This document shows positions 24,127 through 35,865 of a stretch of 64,000 nucleotides of DNA, piece after piece. The stretch is from contig NC_057768.1 of assembly GCF_010389155.1 (NCBI RefSeq), positions 1,293,501 through 1,357,500 of the forward strand, in the 5' to 3' direction. How positions within the stretch are numbered: the stretch's first letter is position 1; every line of letters begins with the position of its first letter. The position numbers and the translations under genes are program-made. Origin of the DNA: Erigeron canadensis (lineage: Eukaryota; Streptophyta; Magnoliopsida; Asterales; Asteraceae). The notes beneath the pieces were generated by a model that ran no database searches, was not told where the DNA came from, and was given only the letters and a program-made list of their open reading frames with translations.

Positions 24127-24559
24127 AAGCAAGTTTGACTTTATAAGGTCAATGTAGTTATATGTAATCTTTTGGATGTATAATTGGATGGTAATGTTGT
24201 CTTTTGATGTCACATTTGGGATGATAATCACCACTGTAATGTTGATGATGTAATCTTTTGATGATCTTAATATAATGTTGTTGTAATATGTTGATGACTA
24301 AATGCACTAATGAATTATTGTAGAACAAATGTGTATATTAACTTGTGATATTTCATTGCCAAAATTATGCTTAAAAAGCAAAACACATCACAAGTTCATA
24401 AACATCATACCCCTAACAAGTGTTCAGTAGCAAATGTAGCAGACAACAACATAAACCAAATACTCCTAATGAGTGTTCAACACCAAATGTAGCAGACATA
24501 ACATACATTACATAAAGTGGTACTTAAATTGTTAAACAAAAGACAACAACAGTCAGTAG

Positions 24560-27500
24560 TTCCCATGGCACCAATTAGTTCATGGTTTGTGTTTCCTTCC
24601 AGAAAAGCCATTAGGTACAACTTGTTTCACTCCACGGGGATTGATATATGGCCTGAGAACACTAGTTGGCATATTTGACTGATTGGCTCTCTTGGTTGAC
24701 TGGCCTGGGTACTCTGAGATGATTGACTTGGCTGGGTACTCTGTGGTGGCTGACTGGGTTGGGTACTTTGTGGTGGTTGCATGGATTGAGTTGACTGAGT
24801 TGGGCCGATAACAACAGTTGAGGACACATTAATGTTCCTTTTTTGCCTATATCAAGTATATACATCACATAATTTGAAAATATACCACATTTTCAAACTT
24901 TTAACTATAATCAACAAATTGTAAATGCATACCTTTTTGGCAGTTTGGCATAGCTTCTTGATTTGGCAGAACATGGCTCACCTAGCTCACTTTTGCATGA
25001 CTTTGAGTTATGTCCCTTTTTGTTGCACCACAAGTTTTTGTACCCCCTTTCTTTGACAGTTTAGCACCTTTGACAATTGGCTCATCAACCTCATTCTGGC
25101 TCCTTTTTCGCTTCTTTTTGGCCTCCCAACTTGTCTGTGGTGCTTAGGAGGCTCAATCTAAAGTGGATTTCTACTCTTAGCCCAGTATTTAGCCCCAACT
25201 ATTGGTTCAATCTTGTAACTATAAACTCTTTTCCATGTTTCCAGAGTACAGGATGCACCTAATCCTCTAGATCCCCAATATCATATCCATATTTGTCCAT
25301 CTTAGTTAGTGTAACAACTGCGTGTTTACATGGTAGCCCTGTCAAGTCCCATTTCCTACAAGAACACTGCCTCTCATGCATGTCTAAGCTTATATGCCTC
25401 TCCCTATTTGTTTCTAGGATTTCAGTGGTTGTGGGGGTTAGTGGACCCTCACATGTGTCAATCACTTCTTGTACTAGCACAAGCCTCTCCATAAGATACT
25501 CTCTAACGAATTCCAAAGAACTAATGATTGGTTTGTCTCTGCCTTTTACCAACTTACTATTATTGTTCAGTAAAATGTCACACTTGGCTCTCCCTGAATC
25601 AATTTACATAGTTTGGCTAATTATACTCTATATGATAAAACTTATACTAAATAACAAAACATATATGTACATGAATTGGTACCTGAAAAGTGTGCCCTTG
25701 CCCAAGTACTTGCTGGTATTTTCCTTAACCATTCATAAGCTCCAGCATGTACCTTCTGGATCTCAGCCATTGCAGCCTCAAACTCAACCTCAGTGGTCTT
25801 TCTAGCTGCAAACTAGAGATGTTGTTTCAAAGTCCCATTCTTGTACCTTCCCCTCATATTCTCTTGAATGTGCCTCAAGCAAAACCTGTGTTCAACACTA
25901 GGGAATGTGTGGTTGATAGCTTTAATGATACCCTGTGACAGATTTATTTAAATTGTAAATTAGCAGCAGTTTAATGTTATTATTATGATAAATATATAAA
26001 ATTAAAGATAATACCTTTTGTCTATTAGAAATGAATGTGAAGTTAGCATTGTGTGGTAACCCCAAATCATCTCCAAGGCATTCTAGGAACTACTGCCATG
26101 ATGCTTTGCATTCAGACTCCACCAATGCATAAGTAATATGGTAGATCCCATTATTGGCATCAACATTTACAAAAGTTAATAGTTGCCCAAGGTATGACCC
26201 TTTCATCATGAAAGCCCCATCTAAACCTGACAACTCCCTACCTGATTCAGTAAATCCCTTCTTCAAAGCACCAAAACAAACATAGATTCTTCTGAAAACT
26301 CTGGTTTGAAACTCAATACTAGGTGGTATTTCAAGATCCAACTTCACTATGGTACCTGGATTTATGTGTTGCAACTCAATGATGTAGTCTCTCAACATCC
26401 CATATTGCTCATTAAAGTCACCCCTCAACTACTTTTGTGCCTTGTCCCTGGCTCTGTAAGCAATCATCCTTGTTTTGTTGATTTCAACTTTCTTACTTAA
26501 AAGATCTTCAATTGCCTCATCTGGAACCACTCACATGTTGTGCCAAGAAGGAGGAGTCCTGCACTTATTTGTTTATGTCTTGACCATCCAACGGTCCTTA
26601 CCTTCTGGCTTTGACACGTGTAGGGTCTAGGGACAAGTGGGTTTTTGTTTATGTGAAATCACTTGTTTGCCCTTTGATGTCTCCCCTAGCTCTCCTTTTT
26701 TGGCACTGCCTTTTTTTTTGAAGTATTTCCTTTTGATGTCTCCATTACATTACCCTTTTTCTGATTGTCTTTCTTTGGAGTGGTTTTTTTTTATTCCTTA
26801 CCTTCATCCGCACAGGAATCTTCATCTTGCCCACACTGGAAACACATGGCACATGCCCAAAACATTTAGCTCTTACCCTAATACTGTCATTCTGTAATTA
26901 ACCCTAATACTGTTTCACCAATGGTTTGATATCAGCTTTATCAGTAAAAGTCTACCCAAGGAAAAATGGTGGTTTAATTACGTTTTTCTTAGACTTTGAA
27001 GTATTCTTAGCCTTCAAGTCCTTAATTTTCTATTTTATTTTGGCCACTTCTTCATCTAAACATGGACAACTGTCATACTCATCAAAGTCTATCCCTATAC
27101 ACTCATCACCAACCTTCAACTCTCCAACACTTGACTCCACTCCTTTGACCTTTTTCCAATCCAGTTCTCATCATTCCTTCTAAAAGTTCCATCAAAGCCA
27201 GACATATCTATTTCTACATCATGAACCATGTCACATGGGTCCACTTGAAAGTCTTCTTCTGGAATGGGTGCATGTTTTGGTTTTCTAGTTGGTACTGGAG
27301 GTGGTGTATCTTCTGGGACACTTGTAGATTCAGTTTCTTGTTTTGTATGCATAGGTTGTAGAATGGGTGCATATGGAGGTGTTTTGGGTTCACCATCAGT
27401 TTCTGTATGCATAGGTCGTGGAATGGGTGCATCTGGTGGTGTTTTGGGTTCAGCATCAGTCTATATGGTCTTTGAAGCAACATATTCATCTAAACCATCC

Positions 27501-28920
27501 CAATAAATATCATCCAGATCAAACACCTCAAAACCAAGTGGTTGAGTGATTGTACCAGGCTCAATATCTAAGCCATTCATCCCATCCCAGTTGTCTCATT
27601 GTCTACTTCAACACTATCTATTACATCTATCCAGAGAAAATTACATTTTTGGTCCCTCAAAAAGGCAGGATTTTCAGTTATTGTACTTAAATGAATTAAT
27701 TACAAAAAAACCCTGAAGTTGGTCAATTTTTTCATTTTTCACTCTCTGACTAACAACCGTCTATTAGGTCCGTAAGTGAGGGGCAAACTTGTCATTTCAC
27801 TATAATCCTTTCTTTTTCTTCTTTCAAACTCAACCACAAACCCAACTTTTGAAAATCTCAGTAGCCGAAAAATGAAATGTCAACTAAAAGACACACACTG
27901 AACTCACACACACTCAGAATCACACACATCTGAGATCGGAAATGATGGTATTTGGATTCGGAATTGTTTGGATCAGGATCTGTTTTGGCTAGATTTGGTT
28001 GGATTCGATGTTGGATTCGAAGTGCAATTGCTTTGCTTTATCTTTCTTTTCGATCCAAACAAGTTTTTCTGGCGGATCGAGTTTTTTCGACAAGTCTATA
28101 TCGGATTTATTTTGGCTAGGGTTCGTGCGTGATTGATTTCTGAGTCGATTGCAACATGTTTTGTGTTCTGATTTGAAGAATCTAGATTTTAATTTTTCCG
28201 GTGTTATTTTCAAATATATGGACGCCATGATTTCGGTTAACATTTTGTTTTCTACAAAACCTGACAAATCTGGGCTTGTGTTTGATTTTGGAAGAAGAAG
28301 AAGAAGGGATCGTGGTGAAATGACGAATATGCCCCTTACTTAAAGGACGTAATAGACGGCTATTAGTCACAGAGTGAAAAGTGAAAAAATTGACCAACTT
28401 CAGGGTTTTTTCCTGTAGTTAATTCACCTAAGGGCAATAACTGAAAATCCTACCAACTTGAGGGACAAAAAATGTAATTTTCTCATCTATCGCTTTACCC
28501 TTAGGGTCATCATTAAACAATCTTTTTCGAGTGTTACTTGTCTGATCCTGTTCACATACTACATTTGTTGTATTAACAGGTGAAGTGGTGACAAAGTTAG
28601 TTCCCAATGTTGTTGAACCATGTTCAACATATACACCTCAATGAACCTAGTTCTCTTACCATGCCTTTTTCATGGCATTGACATCTCCCTGGTTACTTAA
28701 AGGAAACAAATTAAGATCCAAATCCCCCAGGTTTCTTATAATGGAAAAATAGTCGAGATCCGGGATCATGCTTTCCGTATTCTACTATGATAGTTTTCAT
28801 ATCTTTTATTTCAAAAGTATCGAAGTTTAGCCAATCAATTATTACCTTTACACCATCTAAGTACTTTCTTTTAGGGAATGACGTAAAATGACCACCATAA
28901 TGTAGTTCCATTGAGAACAT
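24560..28920 (-). pseudogene. MuDR-type transposase, decayed
   Basis: Reading the minus strand from 28920, the order is as follows. A PB1-like N-terminal domain begins MFSMELHYGGHFTSFPKRKY. A linker repeats KTPPxAPI-PMHT. A DNA-binding region contains ADIKPLVKQY and NDSIRVRAKC. The catalytic domain holds ELSGLDGAFMMKGSYLGQLL (first Asp), FTFISNRQKGI, and EHRFCLRHIQENM. A SWIM zinc finger reads CSCRKWDLTGLPCKHAV (about 25325-25375), and the tail is rich in QPSQ repeats. The second catalytic Asp of the usual ISDRQKGI is Asn (codon 26024-26026). Many stops interrupt the frame and a MITE splits the N-terminal third. It would have cut and joined the element ends in the nucleus. Confidence 0.85.
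27634..28484. mobile_element. Mutator-like MITE nested in the MULE transposase, 851 bp
   Basis: Terminal inverted repeats of about 160 bp begin GAGAAAATTACATTTTT on both sides. The flanks ATCTATCCA (27625-27633) and ATCTATCGC (28485-28493) agree at 7 of 9 positions, the Mutator duplication length. The interior has no recognisable product. Termini share their first 25 bases with the host element, so a relative of the element jumped into it. Confidence 0.85.
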
Positions 28921-29454
28921 CTCTGAGTACCGATCTGGAAAAAAAATGGGGAAAAAATTATAAATAAATAAAACCCTAAATTCTAACATTACTTATCCCC
29001 AAATAGTAGTATTCAATCAGTATAGATACGTACCATAATCTTGCTGGTGAGTTTTGAGATGGAAATCTTTACATGCTGCACCCCTATCGTTTTTTTTGTT
29101 TACCTCCATTTTCGGTTAGGGTTTTTCACATCACTTTGGGGATGAATTTGGGAAAAGAAGATGAATATAAATTAAAGTGGAAAAAGGTTTATTATATAAC
29201 CTGGAGAGAGAGGCGGGAAAGAGGAAAAGACGAAGTTACCCCTCACTTGTTTGTCACGTATAGCACTTAATGTCTAATTTGGACGGCGTTTAGTCGCGGA
29301 GTAATAATTGTGAAAAATTGACAAGTTCCAGGAGTACGAGTGTAATTTCTTCACTTTAGTACATTATTTGCAAAAACTGCCAAGTTCAGGGACGAAAAAT
29401 GTAATTTTCTCTCTTTTTTTTTTTTTAACAACAAATATATTCTACTTCATAATT

Positions 29455-29545
29455 ATATATCATTGCCAGGATTTGCACCCTAGTCTTTTTCTCAAGAGGC
29501 GAAAGTCTCTACCAACCCACCAAAGTAGTGATGGCCATTTTTTCT
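29455..29545 (-). mobile_element. SINE head-like fragment
   Basis: The minus strand reads TTGGTGGGTTGGTAGAGAC, then GGGTGCAAATCCTGG 30 bases later, an A-box/B-box arrangement like a tRNA-derived SINE. No tail or target duplication is clear. Confidence 0.4.
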
Positions 29546-30390
29546 TATATTTTATATTTGTTTTTATGTTATATAGATTAATAAACTGGAATTTTAAATT
29601 CCTTGAATAAATGAGTAAATAATAATGAGTAAAAATGCTACCACACATATTTAGTAAATATTTTATGAAATGAGGTCTGTGTTTAAGAGAATTCGTTTAG
29701 AATTTTGTATCATTAATTGTTCGCCTCTTTTCTCTTTACAATATTGTCATTTATATGAACCTACGTTGATTTTTTAGACTTCGCTTGAATTAGTAGTTGG
29801 ATTTTATTTTTCTATAACTGTAATTTAACTCTAAGTTTTATTATTATGAATTAGTATGTTTTGTGAGTCAAGTTTTTTTATTTTTTTAATATTTATTATT
29901 TATATATATATATATATAGGAAATTGATAATCTACAACGATATTTATCCATCTACAACAATGCATGTAATATACAGTTGTACTCTGTGTAGTAAAATTTG
30001 TATATTTGTTGTATATGGTAAAATTTTGTTGTAGATTTATCACTACTCATATATATATATATATACTAGCACGGTACTTGTAAAATGTGGTGGTGGTCAT
30101 GGAGGCGACAATGTGGTGGTGGAGGCGACTGTTGGTAGTAGGGGAAATGTCGAATAATGTAGATAATTGATGTAAAAATAATTGATGTAAATAGTTAATA
30201 AAAAATATTTTAAAAGATAAATTACTGATAGTGTAATTTAATCATTGAGAACATTATAGATAATTAATCTCATGTAACTTTTAACAAGTGAGACTATCTT
30301 TTTTACTCGTATATAATATATAATATAGTGTATATATATATATCTGTGTGTGTGTGTGTGAGTGAAGGAATCTATGCATTTATAATTATA
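29546..30390. other. Intergenic stretch, repeats only
   Basis: AT-rich with TA microsatellites (about 29902-29920 and 30048-30064) and a GTGTGT tract near 30346-30361. A pair of inverted phrases on attgTAGAT...AAATTTTG lies around 29930-30045. At 30064 the string ACTAGCACGGTAC resembles a minus-strand Helitron 3' end. No gene is seen. Confidence 0.5.
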
Positions 30391-31147
30391 CTAGGTTTTT
30401 TATCCACGTGATGCGTGGATGTTGAATTGATTTTTTTAAAAATTTAATTATGACATTGATAATCAATAAAATGTAATTTATATCATAGTTTGATGTGTTG
30501 TCTAACTATGTAACTACATGAATAAAAAAATAGTGTCTAATTGTTACAATTTATAAAATAAAATAAAAAAAATAATCAACTAAATAGGAAAAAAAAACCA
30601 AAAAAAAAAATAGTGTCTAAACTGTTAGAATTTATAAAATAAAAAATAAAATAATCAACTAAATAGGGAAAAAAAAACCCTACATGTATCCACAACTCTT
30701 ATGTCTAGTTATTAATGAAAAATCTGGGGAAAAAAAATTAACCTATACAAAGAAAAACCATCAATCTCAAAGAACAATTTTATATAAACATGTTGAAACT
30801 CCAACTATATTTTAATAGTGTGAAAAACATTTTAAAAAACATTGTGTTTGATATTTGTTTACATATATAATCAATTCATATCATCAATGTAGTAAACTAC
30901 TACGCATGAAAAAATAAAGCCTAAAAGCCTTAATTACATTTAATTTGAATAGTAAAAAAAGCAACACGAAACTTACGTATTATTGTATAGAGAACTTGAA
31001 GAGATGTGTGAGAAAAAAAATAGTCTGTGTATATATGGTGGACATTGATGTGAGTATTTGGTTTGTGATATCATTGATCTAATTAAAAATATTTTAATTC
31101 CTATAATCAAAGGGATAATATTTTGATATTATTTTTACCAAATAGAT
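30391..31147 (-). mobile_element. Helitron-like element, 757 bp
   Basis: The minus-strand 3' end is excellent: hairpin ATCCACGCATCACGTGGAT, AAAAAAC, CTAG, then host T at 30390. A possible 5' end is A|TCTATTTGGTAAAAAT at 31147, but that end is uncertain. A local duplication with AATAGTGTCTAA and AAATAATCAACTAAATAGG occurs at about 30530 and 30610. No coding is seen. Confidence 0.55.
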
Positions 31148-31171
31148 GATTGGCCTAAGGAGTTTTTCTAT

Positions 31172-32264
31172 CTCTATCCTTAATAAAACATTAGCCTAAT
31201 GCCTTCTAAAATTTTGCCAAGTGGCAACATTGCCCTTTCATTAGCTTAATTTTGTTTTAACGTCAAAATAAAAAAACAAAAACAAAAACAACTTAACGTT
31301 TTCCCAGCTGAATTTAACGTTAAAATTTTGCCAGGTGCCTATGATATTATTATTTGATGAGTTTGCAACACCTTACAAGGACCGAGCTCCATTTATATTT
31401 TATGTATAGGGCGAACACTCAAAGATGTTCCCAGCTGAATTTAACGTTTTCCTCGGAAAAAGATTTGCTTGGAGAATCAACGTATCAAAATACAATATCG
31501 AGCACAAGTCTGATTTGTACACAGTTTACAAGTTCTCAGATAATGTTAGTGTTATTGAGGCTATACTCCATAGGGCATCAGGTGATAAGATATTTATTAA
31601 ATATAGTACCACGTAACACTTGAAATTAACTTTCTTTTATTTCAATTATCTTAACACACATTATTTAAACTAATTTAAAATAGGATGGCTCATCTGATGT
31701 TGATCTCCAAGTGTTGAATGAACTGCCATCAAGTATTGGGCTTAACAGTGAGGTACAACTTATTACATGCCAAACTTTTATTATTGAACCTTAAACTTAA
31801 ACACGAAAACTGTTATACATATATTAAATTATTTCTAATTTTAAACATAAATAGGATGTTGTGTTCGGGACCAGTGAAACAGCCGGTACTGCCTCAAGTT
31901 CAGGTTCTAAGAAAGTTGTTGAACATGAAGATGTAGATGATGTTCATAAAATGAAAGTTCCAAAGCTACAAAACTAATTCTCATAAACACACCTCCTACT
32001 TGAAGAACCCATTTGATGTTTCATGTTTTCTTTAAATGTTTTACCTTTTACATTTTTTTAGTAATATATTGTTTCGCTACAATTTTATTTTATTGATTTC
32101 ATGGAACTTCGAGTCGCCTAAAAAACTATGTATGAAATCATTATAGGTGATTTAATTAAATATTATGGTTAATTGGATAAACGCACTTACAAGTATTTCA
32201 ATATATAAAATTTTATATGTATTTTGCTACTCATACCCGGGTATCACCCAGGTTGATTAGCTAG
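31172..32264 (+). mobile_element. Non-autonomous Helitron carrying an RPA-like gene fragment
   Basis: It starts TCTCTATCCTTAATAAAAC after a host A. It ends CCCGGGTATCACCCAGGTTGATTAGCTAG before a host T at 32265. The 3' end resembles the one at 11055. It contains the C-terminal part of a replication protein A-like gene and no Rep/helicase. A repeated phrase, CCCAGCTGAATTTAACGTT, at about 31306 and 31429 shows an internal rearrangement at the junction with the gene fragment. Confidence 0.65.
31425..31977 (+). pseudogene. RPA70-like OB-fold fragment inside a Helitron
   Basis: A 63-residue frame from 31425 has FNVFLGKRFAWRINVSKYNI followed by EHKSDLYTVYKFSDN, wording typical of plant replication protein A large-subunit OB folds, including those carried by Helitrons. 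Downstream pieces look like spliced exons. One, 31684-31752, gives DGSSDVDLQVLNELPSSIGL and has a GTACAA donor. The next, 31855-31977, gives DVVFGTSETAGTASSSGSKK and ends in a stop. RPA binds single-stranded DNA, and Helitron-borne copies are thought to assist rolling-circle transposition. The N-terminal two thirds are absent, so this is a fragment. Expression cannot be judged. Confidence 0.55.
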
Positions 32265-32275
32265 TTCATAATATA

Positions 32276-32620
32276 TAGAGGTTTTTTAGTCGAATAAAAT
32301 TGGCTAAATTTTGTATATTTACTGTTTTGAGTAATTATGTAATCCGTATATTATGAGTAACATGTTTCCTTGAATGGAACACACACTTTCTATACATTAA
32401 AAAATCAGGCTCATTTTTTTTTTATAGAATAGATATGACATTCAATAATGATTTTAATTTTTTTTTCTCATATTTTTATTTTTTCAAAGTTAAATATTGT
32501 AAAAAATTATTGAGATGACACATATGATTAAATCCTATGTGATAATGATATAAGCTAGTTTTTAAGTTGATGATGCTCTAGAATTCTTTGATTAATTACC
32601 GTTTTAGTAATTATATAGAT
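32276..32620 (-). mobile_element. Degenerate Helitron-like remnant
   Basis: The right end on the minus strand, TCTATATAATTACTAAAACG followed by TTCTAGAGC, resembles the 5' ends at 15380 and 16266. The left end (AGAGGTTTTTTAGTCG) is a decayed 3' end lacking a clean CTAG. Confidence 0.35.
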
Positions 32621-32946
32621 AGATATAGATATGAATATGAATAATATGATGGACAATGAATCAATCTTAATAATTGATTGATGAAGACATATAAGCCAAC
32701 ATGTGGGTCAAAACTGGGAAGGTGCACCTCGAGGCAATCTGGGCATGATATGATGTCGAAAACTCGATAATTATATATCCTTGAAAAATACACACTTAGA
32801 TAAGTCAATAATATTCGTACGTAACTACATTACACGTCATGTTTTGTGATTAAGCGAATCATAAGAAGAAAGAAAGTGTCGTGCTTATTAAATATTCTTC
32901 CATGGAAGTTTCTTAGAAGAAGAATATAGAGTCGCATTTAATTAAA

Positions 32947-33350
32947 CAGTGGCGAAACCAGAAACGAAAATGATCGGTAGCACACTTTTTTTTTCCAATA
33001 GTCTTGTATCGGCATAAATTAATGATAACAATGATAACGACTAAACTGTTACAATTTTTAGCTTTTTTTAAATGACTTTCGGCTATTTATAAAGGATTTC
33101 AAGAATTTTTTGACACTTTTAGTAGTTTTTATTTATCATTTACTTGTATATATAGATGAAGTTTTATAAGTTCTATTGATAGAAAAATGCTTCAAAAGTT
33201 TAAAGTTGGTTACATTGACCAGCATCTCAATATTTATTTGACTCGTATCATCAATAAAAAATACATCAATTTAAAAAAAAATTAAACTACATGAATTTAA
33301 CGGACCCGTGGCCCGGATTACCCCTTAGCTTTATGTGGTTCCGCCCTTAT
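32947..33350. mobile_element. hAT-like MITE
   Basis: The left end CAGTGGCGAAACCAG pairs with the right end TGGTTCCGCCCTTAT. This is a decayed version of the CAGGGGCGGAGCC terminus seen at 18488-18749. Flanks TAATTAAA and AGTTAATA are only weakly similar. No coding is seen. Confidence 0.5.
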
Positions 33351-34558
33351 AGTTAATAGATTTTAATAAATTCAAATAAAATCATAATTGAAGTTTGATT
33401 GGTTGTTTAAAATGAAAGTATCTCATTTCGTTAAAAGATTAAAATTTCATCATTTGTTTAAATCCAAATTCTTTGGATGTATGTGAAGGATTTTCAATTC
33501 CGTATGTCAATTGAATTTCCAAAATATAAAAAACATTTTTCAAATTCAATATTTTCATAATCTAATTCTTTTTCAAATTATATTATAACTTATTTAAATT
33601 AATTTCACGTTAATAGTAAAGTATAAGTGCATAAACTTAATGTACAATATTTAATGCATTATTGTATTACACTTTAAGCGTAAGATATATAGGTACATGG
33701 AGACGTGGTCAACAATAAAAATGATAGACCAAGTGGTGTTTTGTGGCCTCTTCACTTCCTCATTTTTTTAAAGTTTGGAGTTCGAACCCCTCAACCAACA
33801 ATACTATTTTTTAAAAATTTTAGCTCTCTTACTTTACTTTTGTTCAGTTTGCTCTTATGGAACCTCACTATTCATTTTGGGATTTCCATTGGCTATAGCA
33901 CATTTGATATTTGTTTTGGATTTTTTTATATTTTTATTGAATAACTTTTGGTATATATTTAGCTTCACAAATATGAAATCCATATATAAATTAGATCTAA
34001 AAATATAATCTACACAAATACAACAACTCTAAAATACCATAAGTCATCAGTTTTTTATTTTTCATTTTAAATTCATAAACAACTTTTATAATTTACAAAA
34101 TATTGTTTTATCTATATGTATTACTTAATCTGTAGATAACCATTAAAACGTTAAAATTTAAAAGCCTAGATTCGGGTCTTTGTTTTACGGTTTTCTCTGA
34201 CCAACGATCGGGTATAATGCTAGTTTTTCTCCAAATCATATTGAACCAAACACAGTAATACACCATAAGATTTTCATATAAATCAAAATTCTATACTTAT
34301 ATTACTTCATGAACTTAATTTTATTTGTGATTTTGTTCCACAATGTTTATATTAATTGTATTCTCAACTTTTCACTGTTCAAGTCAAACAAGTCTTACAC
34401 GTAATGTTTTCAGAATATATTGGGAGTTTGGGACTGATCAAAAGCTTTTAAAACCAAATTAAAATCGGGTAAAACCCAATATAACTGTTTCAACTTTCTA
34501 ACTGATTCAATCATTTTTGGTAATCAATATAAAAATGACATAAAATATATGATCATTA
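33351..34558. other. Intergenic stretch with one SINE-like head
   Basis: No gene is seen. At about 33700-33800 on the plus strand, CCAAGTGGTGTTTTGTGG and GGAGTTCGAACCCC form an A/B-box-like pair 50 bases apart, suggesting a SINE fragment. The remainder is AT-rich without structure I can name. Confidence 0.4.
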
Positions 34559-35554
34559 GGCTGGGGGAGGGTTTCACCACCTGTCCCCTTCCCTCCCCGG
34601 ATTTTCACTCCTTCTCTGCCCACTTCCTAAATGCAAGGAGCACTTCTCCGCCTCTCTCCACCCTTTATTATTTAACTCATTTTCTATTTATTTTTATTCA
34701 AATAAAAACTAAAACTTTTATTTAATAAATTAATTAATACATTATTAAACTCAAACAACAAAATAAAACACCAAACTACAATCTTAAACGAACCGACAAC
34801 ACAATACATAATTAAACCAGCGATCGAGGCCCGGGATAATGTGCAATGAATATGGTCAATGAGATCCATTTGAAGATCTTCGTGGACGTTTGAGTCTTGT
34901 ATTTCTGCAAGTCGAGCATCTGATGTGTGGCGCGACCGGGGGATCTGGAATATAATCAGGACATAATGTGTGGTCCTCGTCTTTTAAAATCATGTTGTGA
35001 AGAATAAAACACGCATACATGTTCCTACAAATGGAGAGTTCTTCCATTTGTCGAGCTGGTTCCCCAAGTATTTTTCATTTTTTTTTATAATACCAAAAGC
35101 TCGCTCCACATCCTTCCTTGCAGCCTCCTGTGCCTTATCAAATCGAATCCTTTTCTCACCGATTAGATGAGGAATGGTTTTCACAAACATCGCAAATCTT
35201 GGATAGATCTCATCCACGAGAAAATATGGGTACTTATATTCGGTTCCATTTACAGTGAAAGGAATCAACGGTGTTGTGCCGTCTTCAAAGTAATTGAACA
35301 AAGGAGATTGGTTCAACACATTAATGCCGTTGTTTGAACCGACAACACCAAAGTACGCGTGCCAAATCCAACAATCCTATGACGCCACTTCTTCAAGCAA
35401 TATTGTCAGCCCGTTGTGGTCACCTCTCGTGTATTGGCCATGCCAAGCCACCGGACAATTATCCCAAGCCCAGTGTGTACAATCAAGACTCCCTATATAT
35501 ACATTTATTAAACTGAAACTACTAAGTAAGCTATATATATATTATATATATATA

Positions 35555-35734
35555 GGGAAAAGTGAGTCTAAGGCTGTTATGCATCCAATTTGGATAAAAA
35601 ACCCCTCACATACTAGTATTTTAATATTTTAAATAAATACATGGTCCCCCATGATCTTTACCTTTTAAAAAAAAGGTATGTGAGGGGTTTTTCACCCAAC
35701 TTGGGTGCCTAACAGCCTCATATTCCCTTCCCCC
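35555..35734. mobile_element. Palindromic MITE in the Harbinger intron
   Basis: The left half (GGGAAAAGTGAGTCTAAGGC, AACCCCTCACATAC) is the imperfect complement of the right half (GTATGTGAGGGGTTTTTCAC, GCCTCATATTCCC). TA microsatellites abut both tips. There is no coding. Confidence 0.75.
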
Positions 35735-35754
35735 ATATATATATATATATATAT

Positions 35755-35865
35755 GCATACACACACACACATTATTAAACCAAAACTATTAATATATATA
35801 TATACACACACATTATTAAACCGAAACTATTAATATATATATATACACACACACATAAACGTATA
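35755..35865. repeat. Short tandem repeats of ~46 bp
   Basis: CATTATTAAACC(A/G)AAACTATTAATATATAT recurs about every 46 bp, linked by CACACACA tracts, within the Harbinger intron. Confidence 0.85.

Larger units (their letters stand above)
23395..29411 (-). mobile_element. Mutator-like element, ~6.0 kb, with ~195-bp terminal inverted repeats
   Basis: The left terminus (23395-23590) and the complement of the right terminus (29215-29411) match over about 195 bp at roughly 90 percent. Anchors are GAGAAAATTA, AATAATGTACTAAAGTGAAG, AATTATTACTCCGCGAC and GTGACAAACA. Flanks are T-runs, so the 9-bp duplication can only be read as T-rich. Inside are a decayed transposase on the minus strand, a GRF zinc-finger gene on the plus strand, and a nested MITE (27634-28484). 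Long termini plus a transposase with a SWIM finger identify a plant MULE. It was probably autonomous once and is now inactive. Confidence 0.85.

Noticed and set aside
24627..24868. Gln/Ser/Pro repeat protein as a separate gene
   Set aside because: It is the low-complexity C-terminal tail of the MULE transposase.
25293..25938. 170-residue plus-strand frame
   Set aside because: Antisense to the transposase SWIM-finger region and without any domain.
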